Assembly: GCA_033439795.1 (NCBI GenBank) | Contig: JAUTDP010000012.1 | Coordinates: forward strand, 1,674,001 to 1,738,000 | DNA: 64,000 nucleotides | Reading direction: 5' to 3' | Source: Sordaria brevicollis | Taxonomy: Eukaryota > Ascomycota > Sordariomycetes > Sordariales > Sordariaceae | Shown here: piece after piece, positions 56,670 through 64,000 of the stretch | Layout of the letters: each line of letters begins with the position of its first letter | How positions within the stretch are numbered: the first letter of the stretch is position 1 | The notes under the pieces: generated by a model | Seen by the model: the letters and a program-made list of their open reading frames with translations, nothing else | Database searches by the model: none | Told to the model about the DNA's origin: nothing | Program-made: the position numbers and the translations under genes

Positions 56670-59600
56670 TCAATCGAAACCTGTCCCTATCTGGCTGGCA
56701 AAAGCAGTGCTGACGCTCTTCTCGTCGTCGTCGTAACGGCGGTATCCGTTGCCGGCCCCCATACGACCATTGCTCTCGACATACTGCTTAAGGCGATCGC
56801 TCTGGCTGTAGGAAGTAGGGCGGGCATTTCCAATAGCCTCGCTAAGGCCAGCACCGAGACTCGCGCCGCCCTGTCCAATACCCCTGCCGCCAATGACACT
56901 GGAAGTGGCATCGGTGAACTCACTGTTGGCGACGCTCTCGCCAGCGATACTCTCGGTCGCACGACCGCGACCCTTGGCTCCCGGACGTCCGTTGGGACCA
57001 GCACCCGGCAGACCAGGCCACGCCTCAGGGTGGAAGTTCGAGAACATGGTGGGGTAAGCGGAGCTCAACCCGGCACCTCCAAGGGCGGAGCTGTGGATGG
57101 ACGAGACGTCATCCGGGATATAGGAGACCATAGAACCAGTCTCGTAATCTCTAACGGAGCCGGCAGTCAAGGGCGCAGCGTACCGGCCATTAGAGAGGCC
57201 GCTGGCAACATGCTGGGTGTGGCTACGCTGCGGCCTGTAGGCTTGGCGAGGTTTGCCAAACTGCAGAAGAGAGGGCTGGAGGTTCGTGAGGGGACCTTCA
57301 ACGAGGCACTTCTTGTCCTTGAAATGGACAAGGAGATGATGCCAGAGCTCATGCTTGCACAGAACCTTGGGATTGCCGATGATGACGAGACCATATTTGG
57401 CACGAGTGAGGGCAACGTTGAGACGACGGGGATCCGACAGGAAACCAATGCCTTGGTTCTCGTTGGAGCGAACGCAGGAGAGCACAATGAACTCCTTCTC
57501 TCGGCCCTGGAAGGCATCGACGGAGGCGACCTCAACTTCTCTGTAGGATTCCTTCTTGAATGTGCCAGTGTTCTGCATAGTATTGACGATGTAGCTGCGC
57601 TGACCCTCGTACGGCGTAATGACACCAATATCGGCGGGCTTGACACCGGCCTTGAAGAAGCGTGTGACAATTTTCTCGACGTTGGCGGCCTCAGTCCGGT
57701 TGAGGTACGACGTGCCTGATGCCGAGATTTCCTCGTTGCCCAAGTTTGACCAGAACATCATGGGAGTCTCCGGGACGGGCCAGGGGAAATCAACATCCTT
57801 GCGCAATCTCTCGGCGGCGGTGACACCGTTCTGCAAAGAGCCGTCGTAGAACATATTGGAGGGGAACTCGGAGAGGCACGGATGCATACGATACTGCACC
57901 TTCAGGCGGATGGGGGTAAAATTGAGCTTGACCAATCTCTCGAAGAGCGACTGGTTGAGGCCGGCCTTGGCAGCCTTCTTGTTCATGATGACAGGACCAA
58001 GCTGCTTGTGGTCACCAACCAAGACAACTTGCTTGCATCCAAGAACGAGTGGAATCATGCACTCGGGTTCGGCGGACTGCGTAGACTCATCGATGAGCAC
58101 GTTGCGGAACTTCATCTTGGAAAGTCGGGGATCTCCAGCACCAACGCAAGTGCAGCACACGACATCAGCGTTCTGCAGGATCTCACGCTCGGCTTGGCGC
58201 GTCAGCTGCTTGAACCTCTTCTCATCCTGAGAAGACAACTCGCCGGCCTCGGTCTTGAGCCTGACGAGAGCATCAAGCTCCTTGTTGGTGGTGTTCATGC
58301 GAACCTGCTCATGGAGAGCAAGGAAGCTGACGGAGGATTCGACATCTTCACGCGACTTGGCGGTCAAGCGAACAACCTTCAAGCCGGTTCTATGAATCCT
58401 CTCGCAGAGCTGATCCACGGCGACGTTGGATGGGGCGCATACGAGGACTTGGCTATTGCTCATCTTGGCAAGATGGTAGATGATGGTAGCCGAGGTGACG
58501 GTCTTGCCAGTTCCCGGAGGACCCTGGATCAGACTGAGGGGGTTGGACAAAACCTGCTTGATGGCGGCAATCTGACTGGCATTGAGCTCAGGCAATCCCG
58601 GCACGTGGAATTTCTTGGGCATGGTAATCTTGGTCGGAGCAACCTGAACCTCGTGTCCCAGCAACTTGTGGAAGATGTAGCCCGAAACACTCATCTCGTC
58701 AACGGCGAAGGTCTTCATGGCCAGCTGCATGCGGTCGTAGGAAGTCGCCTTCCACACATAATCAGCCGAGAAGTTGTGTGTGCACTCTGTCGGGACGGAC
58801 TTGTCGTTGGCTGACTTTCTGAGTTCCACCTCAACCTCATCCGACTGGTTGTTGGGAATCTTGATGACATATCCGACACCCTCCCAAGGTGGGCGCAGTT
58901 CGCCCTTGTACTTGAGACGCATCTCGTCGCCCACAGCCAGCTTGACATCCCCGGACTCGATCTTGGGAAGGATGAAGCTGGCGACATGCTTGCTGTTGAG
59001 ACCAAGATGCCAGCGAACTTGAAGGCCATCCTCGGACTGAGCCTCCTTCAGCTTCTTGTCGTAATCGGATTCCATCTTGACGAGAGGGCCGAAAATATTC
59101 TGGTAGTGATAGGGGTCGTCGTACTTTAGCAAGACCGGGTGAGGATCATCATCAACTCCGGCACTCTTTTCGAGGTCAGCAACAGTCGCGTTCGGTGCCT
59201 CCTTCCACATTTCCTCGAGCTTGGCAATCATAGGCGGCGTGAGATGGCGAGCACGGAGCTGCTCAGCATCCGTAGGAGGGGTGACGAGCCAGTTGAGGAA
59301 CGCCCTGTCCTCTATCAAAGGCTGCCACCTAGAAATATCCCAACTCATATCCTTTGTCGATGTGCTAGCACCACACGGCTGGCGGCAGAGAAGGACCACA
59401 ACCGTGTCCGACTTTGCAGGAATGAAACCGAGAATGAAAACATTCTTGGTGCCGCAGTTGTAGCATTCGAGGACGGTATCGCCGAGGGAGGATTCGGGGT
59501 GAAGCTGGACTTCCTTGTGACGGGCTCGAACGAGATGGTTGACAATATGGGAAGAAAAGGCGCTTCCTTTGGCACTGCAAAACCACTTGTTACAGGTAAG

Positions 59601-59951
59601 GCACTTGACGACGCTGGAGGGCGAGTGGATGCCACAGTAGGCACAGGCGTGGGGAGGCAGCTCCTTCTCCTCCACGGGAGCATCCAGCTTGAGGCTCTTC
59701 ATGCCGTCGACAGGAACGCTGGCCAAACTCTCGTCGTCGTCGTCGTCGATGACCTCGGTTTCGTTGTCGTCGTCATCGTGGCGGCGTCTGCCGTTGCCAC
59801 GGGGACCCCGTCCAGCGTAGACACCAAGCAGAAGGTTCTCATCGGGATCGATGTTGGAAAGCTCGTCGGAGCCGCCAGCCTTAATGGCGGCAGCAGAGTC
59901 GGAAACCAAGTGGTTCGAAAGATGGGTAAAGGACAACTCCATGTTGGCCAT
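56670..59951 (-). CDS. upf1: Upf1/Nam7 RNA helicase, nonsense-mediated mRNA decay
   Basis: Intronless ORF of 1093 aa from ATG 59951. The N-terminal Cys/His-rich domain that contacts Upf2 begins near residue 101 ([39 protein letters not shown]). The superfamily 1 helicase follows with Walker A GPPGTGKT near 475, motif II DESTQ near 620, [11 protein letters not shown], and the late motifs [17 protein letters not shown]. The C-terminal tail is Gly/Ser-rich with one SYSQSDRL that could serve as a phosphorylation site. Upf1 binds stalled termination complexes with Upf2/Upf3 and drives decay of mRNAs with premature stops, and acts in the cytoplasm. An acidic stretch near 58-76 is common in fungal homologs. 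The gene is divergent from imp4. Plus-strand frames over it are shadows. Confidence 0.97.
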   Translation of the reverse strand: MANMELSFTHLSNHLVSDSAAAIKAGGSDELSNIDPDENLLLGVYAGRGPRGNGRRRHDDDDNETEVIDDDDDESLASVPVDGMKSLKLDAPVEEKELPPHACAYCGIHSPSSVVKCLTCNKWFCSAKGSAFSSHIVNHLVRARHKEVQLHPESSLGDTVLECYNCGTKNVFILGFIPAKSDTVVVLLCRQPCGASTSTKDMSWDISRWQPLIEDRAFLNWLVTPPTDAEQLRARHLTPPMIAKLEEMWKEAPNATVADLEKSAGVDDDPHPVLLKYDDPYHYQNIFGPLVKMESDYDKKLKEAQSEDGLQVRWHLGLNSKHVASFILPKIESGDVKLAVGDEMRLKYKGELRPPWEGVGYVIKIPNNQSDEVEVELRKSANDKSVPTECTHNFSADYVWKATSYDRMQLAMKTFAVDEMSVSGYIFHKLLGHEVQVAPTKITMPKKFHVPGLPELNASQIAAIKQVLSNPLSLIQGPPGTGKTVTSATIIYHLAKMSNSQVLVCAPSNVAVDQLCERIHRTGLKVVRLTAKSREDVESSVSFLALHEQVRMNTTNKELDALVRLKTEAGELSSQDEKRFKQLTRQAEREILQNADVVCCTCVGAGDPRLSKMKFRNVLIDESTQSAEPECMIPLVLGCKQVVLVGDHKQLGPVIMNKKAAKAGLNQSLFERLVKLNFTPIRLKVQYRMHPCLSEFPSNMFYDGSLQNGVTAAERLRKDVDFPWPVPETPMMFWSNLGNEEISASGTSYLNRTEAANVEKIVTRFFKAGVKPADIGVITPYEGQRSYIVNTMQNTGTFKKESYREVEVASVDAFQGREKEFIVLSCVRSNENQGIGFLSDPRRLNVALTRAKYGLVIIGNPKVLCKHELWHHLLVHFKDKKCLVEGPLTNLQPSLLQFGKPRQAYRPQRSHTQHVASGLSNGRYAAPLTAGSVRDYETGSMVSYIPDDVSSIHSSALGGAGLSSAYPTMFSNFHPEAWPGLPGAGPNGRPGAKGRGRATESIAGESVANSEFTDATSSVIGGRGIGQGGASLGAGLSEAIGNARPTSYSQSDRLKQYVESNGRMGAGNGYRRYDDDEKSVSTAFASQIGTGFD

Positions 59952-61121
59952 GATGCCGAGTTGTTGACGGAGGTAAACTCTGGAGCACCAGTGTTGGTCA
60001 GTAAGAGTCTGTGGGAATATTCAGACGGTAATGTAGGCAATCGTGGCTATGGTCGGGGACGAGGCTGGTACTGTTGGTTATACACCGCGGGGCCAACGTC
60101 TAATTGTTGGGCGGAGGATGAGATGGAAGGCCGGAGTGTATTCTTGAGTTTACTAAACCCGGTACGTAGATAGATGTCGTACCTTGAAAGAGTTCACCAC
60201 CGGAGGTTTTGTAGAAAAGTTGAATGTGGTTTCGTATTGCGGATTGTCGCAACGCGGGACTCTTTGGAAAGATGTAGATTATGGGATTGAAAGTCGTCTA
60301 AAAGGTCACATCATCGCAGTACAAATCGGATCGGCGTGCGGGCGGTGTTGCGCGCGGGGGTTCGAAAAACGACGACACTGCCAGGTTGTTGAGTCTGCAA
60401 AGGCAATGTGAGACTATCGGGTCGTTGGTTCTGGGTTGTGAAGCAAATGGTTGCCGCCGTTGTTGGCCACGGTCAAGTTGTTTGTTGCTTTGGGAATTTT
60501 GCCGGCGGACAACTTTGTGTTGGCGGACGGGTCAACGGTTGGAGGTTGAATGAGTGGACGGAACTGAAAGGCAAGTGTCAACCTATGTGGAGGTCTTTTG
60601 GTCACCTCAGCATCTGCTCCTTCTCTTTGGAGAGGCACAGAATGTTCCTTTTCTCGCCTTTCCCACTGACGTTCGCTGCAGCACCCGCTGAGAAATTGCC
60701 TGCCACGGGCGTCACGGCGCCTGAAGACGCTCTGTAGAGATTAAATAAATGGAAGGTGGCGCGTACCGACGGGGCACGATCACCCGTCCCCGGCAGGCGC
60801 AGATCGAAGAAATCCGCCAAGCTAAAGGGTCCGTGCGCCCCGCGTCTAGTGCCGATTGATTGTAACTTTTCTGACTTTTTTTCTTCCCGCATCGCATTCA
60901 GCACCCCTGTCGTCACCAACCACAGGCACTCCGCCCTCCACTATCCGGACATCTGAATTTCTGCCAGTCCTCGCAGCCTTAATTTCTTATCGACGACCTC
61001 ATCCTCGACCACCTGTACCACCTCGCTGTCGCCTGAGAAACCACCCGACTCCTGAAGCTTCGCTCATTTTCCCCTTCGAATCTCTTATCGCCGTCCGATA
61101 AGGACTTTTTAACACATCAAG
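59952..61121. other. Divergent promoter region of upf1 and imp4
   Basis: Both genes fire outward from this 1.2 kb stretch. Pyrimidine-rich sequence at about 60980-61090 is probably the imp4 leader. No further gene is supported. Confidence 0.55.
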
Positions 61122-62130
61122 ATGATTGTAAGTGTGTCACTTCTTCGTCTTCCTCTGAGCTCCTCAAGGCCCATGGCTAACAACTTGAACAGAGGAAACA
61201 AGCTCGCCAAAGGCGCGATTACCTCTACCGAAAAGCCCTTCTACTCAAGGAGGCCGAAGTTGCAGAGAAGCGCGCCAAGCTGAGGTCTGCCCTGGCCTCG
61301 GGCAAGCCGCTCGACCCCGAGATCGCTAAGGACAAGGAACTACGGAAGGACTTCGATTACGATGTTTCGAGGGATGTGAACGGCGACGCTATCGATATTG
61401 ACGACGAATACTCAGAGCTTTCAGGTGTCATTGACCCAAGAATCTTGGTTACGACAAGTCGCGATCCCTCCAGCAGACTCGGCCAGTTCAGCAAGGAAAT
61501 TCGTCTTCTCCTACCCACGAGTGTCCGTCTCAACCGTGGTAACCTTGTTTTGGAGGATTTGGTTGGTGCCGCAAAGGCGCAGAACTTGACGGATGTTGTT
61601 TTGCTACACGAGCATCGTGGTGTTCCTACCGCCATGACCATCTCCCATTTCGTACGTTGTCCAAGCATAGCGCTTTACATGTGAAAACCATCTAATCATT
61701 TTTCTAGCCCCATGGCCCCACGCTCATGGTCTCCCTCCACAACGTCGTTCTCCGCGCCGATATTCCCAAGTCGATCAAGGGCACAGTCAGCGAAAGCTAC
61801 CCCAGGTTAATCTTTGAGGGTTTCAGCACCAAGCTCGGTGAGCGGGTGGTCAAGATCCTCAAGCACCTCTTCCCGCCTCGCGAGCCGACACAAAAGCCCA
61901 ACGTCGGAAACAGAGTCATTACATTTGTCAACAACGACGACACCATCGAGGTCAGGCACCACGTCTATGTCCGTACCTCTTACGACTCGGTCGAACTCAG
62001 TGAGGTCGGACCCCGGTTCACGATGAAGCCGTTCAAGATCACCATGGGCACGCTCGACAACAAGGATGCGGATACCGAATGGCACCTTAGCCAGTACACC
62101 AGGACCAGCAGGAAGAAGAACTACTTTTAA
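61122..62130 (+). CDS. imp4: U3 snoRNP protein Imp4 (Brix domain)
   Basis: Three coding exons, 61122-61127, 61193-61651 and 61708-62130, encode 295 aa, normal for Imp4. The first coding exon holds only ATG ATT before GTAAGT; splicing gives MIRKQARQRRDYLYRKALL, the conserved Imp4 start. The Brix domain begins DPRILVTTSRDPSSRLGQFSK-like near residue 88 and continues with NRGNLVLEDLV, DVVLLHEHRGVPTAMTISH and PHGPTLMVSLHNVVLR. The C-terminus has the family pattern EVGPRFTMKPFKI and TEWHLSQYTRTSRKK. Imp4 works in the nucleolus with Imp3 and Mpp10 to pair U3 snoRNA with pre-18S rRNA during early ribosome assembly. Confidence 0.96.
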
Positions 62131-63659
62131 GCGTCGAATGCGAAAGGGGCGATATGGCCGTGTGGTTCGTGCTATGGGTGACATGGCTACAACAGCAGAT
62201 GGAATTACAACAGCGAGTTTCTGCTGTATCACCAACGCATGGATCTGGACCTGGTGGATAAGCCGGTCAACGTCAATTACAGGGTAGCCCGGAGCCGTGC
62301 CTCATCATATCTTTCTGCTGCGTAGCAGTCAGAGGCTCCAGCGAAGCTCCCTCGGATGCTGGACTCGTTCAAGCATATATCTCTCTCCACCACCGAGAGA
62401 AAACGTGGCTGGTCAAGACAATGAGTCTTGTGTTTCAGTTTCGGCGGTCTGGTGGAACCTTGAAGGATAGCACGAACGTCTGGCTGGTGATCAGCGGGGT
62501 CCCCCGGTCGGTTGCTTGCCGAATGGCTGTAAGGGCTGGAAGATTTCCGCGGTGAAACGAGGATACTGTCATGTCTTGTCAACGAAATGCCAGCAGCACG
62601 ACTGAAGGTCAACCACACAACGACGATGTGGGGAGGAAATCAAAAGAAGGGCAAGCGGCAGTCTCATGAGATACCTATGTTGGGATATGCATGTAATTTT
62701 TAAGAGCATTGGGTTCACATTCGGACACGGAAAGGAGTTGAAGGTGCAAAGGTTATCATTTCAGAGGGCGGAATAAACAAAACATGTGATCAGCGAGTAC
62801 ATCGAAAACGAGAAGCGGCTGAGCAGCTGAACAACAAGGCGGACTGGGGTGAAATATGCCGATCTATGAGATCAGAAAGAGAAGCAAAAAGCAAACATTC
62901 CACAACTTCGAAACAAGGCGTGCCAAGCTTTCTACCGGCGGGTTGGAAAGGACAAAAAAGACCCCTTTTCTCCTTGGGGCTCCATTCCAAACAAAAGGGG
63001 CACACCAAGGCACGTCGGCGTGGAAACTTGGCTCCGTGGGGCCGCCTGCATGGACGCTCTCTTTCAAGGATCCACACGATTGGCTCTTCGCTTCCAACTC
63101 TCTCAAGATCTGGAGACAGCGCAGGTGCCAATTGATGGTTCAAGAAAATGATGATATCGTCACTGGGCGGCAACAGAATGGCTTTCCATTTCCCCATGTC
63201 TCTACCATTGGAGAATTACGCCATCCAAGATTTTGCCATCGTACCGTTCACGTGGTGAAATGCGACGGCAAGTTGGGGATTCTTGACGGCGGATACCACG
63301 TTTGACCACCGTCTTGAACGAGAGTTCGTCAGCAGGCTGTTAGAGGTGTACTTTGCCTTCATCGACCTGTCGATAACCTCCGGAATAGCCTCACACCCAG
63401 TCGTCAGCTTCTCTCGAAGCTGTGCCTCGATGCTGCATTTCGTGCAGCTGGAGCTTGGGCGCAGCAACGGAACATGTGGGTCGTTGAACCCCGTTGCGCC
63501 CGAGACTCTTTTCCCGTTGTGGTTTCGAGTTTTGATAAGCATTCATCATCATTATTAACAGAGGACGAGGAATAAGACTTATTCATGTCAAGAACCTCAG
63601 GAAGTCAAGATAAACCCATGAATTCATATGATATCACATGAATTATTATACGTAGCACC
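62131..63659. other. Gene-poor right-hand region
   Basis: The left part is the imp4 3' UTR. Overlapping frames of up to 149 codons exist on both strands at 62790-63560, but none has recognisable domains or splice structure, and the opposing frames cannot both be real. I call nothing here. Confidence 0.5.
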
Positions 63660-63957
63660 TCATCTGAATTGAATGCCTTTTTCAGCCTCACCCACCACCA
63701 AGCCACCGTCCTGTTCAGCCCTCCCGTCACTTTCGGAGCTGCTTCGATACATGATTCTAGGCCTTCTATCGGAACTGCGTTCAGGGTTCAACTGTCCATG
63801 CAGTCTGACGAACATGTGTTTGATATCATCAGTCGCATTGGTGTCTAAATTGAACCTTATTTTGTCTACCTCCTCCCATCCATGAGCATTGTGATTCCAA
63901 GCGCTGACTTCCTTGAGCATTCTCCGCTCCGGCGTCAAGCAACAAGAAGCTGGAACC
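63660..63957 (-). CDS. Possible 3' terminal exon of a gene extending past the window edge
   Basis: On the minus strand a frame ending at 63660 runs back to a plausible acceptor (TTTTTCTCACAG, exon starting at 63957). The predicted peptide of about 98 residues has natural composition, for example KEVSAWNHNAHGWEEVDKIR and DDIKHMFVRLHGQLNPERSS, but no recognised domain. It has no ATG near its left boundary that would suit a whole gene. Because upstream sequence lies beyond the window, this is only a candidate exon. Confidence 0.28.
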
Positions 63958-64000
63958 CTGTGAGAAAAATAAGAGACCGATAAAAAGAAAGAGATTTTGC

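Noticed and set aside
56610..57719. 369-codon plus-strand frame opposite upf1
   Set aside because: It is antisense to a conserved helicase domain with no independent motif or start context.
62790..63305. Opposing frames of 135 and 149 codons
   Set aside because: They overlap on opposite strands, lack domains and splice signals, and neither has a supported promoter or homolog that I recognise.

Overview
The window is nuclear DNA from a filamentous ascomycete, most likely a Neurospora or close Sordariales relative. Evidence: a textbook isocitrate lyase gene (acu-3 type), short introns with GTRNGT donors and CTAAC/CTGAC branch sites, strong C-ending codon bias in acu-3, long CT-rich leaders, and roughly one gene per 3.5-4 kb. 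No prokaryotic operon structure, CRISPR array, phage or plasmid feature is visible. I support 16 protein-coding genes, one tRNA-like Pol III locus, one foldback/MITE element and one possible partial exon at the right edge. Genes start at ATG; several long reading frames open on TTG or another non-ATG codon and were trimmed.

Left third (1-20.5 kb): a mitochondrial large-subunit ribosomal protein (mL58/Mrpl20, minus), a 4.2 kb divergent intergenic region, a Ser/Pro-rich fungal protein (plus), a phytanoyl-CoA dioxygenase-like gene that is frameshifted in a C run (minus), an ERCC6L2-like SNF2 ATPase (plus), acu-3 (plus, 3 exons) and, 0.8 kb downstream, an acyl-CoA dehydrogenase (plus) ending in the peroxisomal signal SKL. 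The last two fit one metabolic theme: peroxisomal fatty-acid oxidation feeding the glyoxylate cycle.

Middle (20.6-37 kb): a tRNA-like locus with A and B boxes and a T-run; a SAP/HeH-domain protein with C-terminal membrane segments (minus); a von Willebrand A plus alpha-kinase protein (minus); a cytochrome P450 (minus); a 4.5 kb gene-poor stretch; and a probable nuclear regulator with a Cys-containing core (minus), followed by 4.9 kb of upstream non-coding sequence.

Right third (41.8-64 kb): a NASP/Hif1-type histone chaperone (minus) divergent from phosphopantothenoylcysteine decarboxylase (plus; it appears to use a 3-nt microexon); an Hrp1/Nab4-type RNA-binding protein (minus; it carries an unusual 1.4 kb intron) divergent from a Gyp1-type TBC RabGAP (plus); a 603 bp foldback element flanked by TA; the NMD helicase Upf1 (minus) divergent from the U3 snoRNP protein Imp4 (plus; 6-nt first coding exon); and a gene-poor right end.

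No single dramatic new system is obvious. The best leads are the 3-nt microexon, the foldback element with 136/137-bp identical arms, the SKL-tagged acyl-CoA dehydrogenase beside acu-3, the SAP-plus-membrane protein, the tRNA-like locus that does not fold canonically, and the long hrp1 intron. All calls come from reading sequence only.
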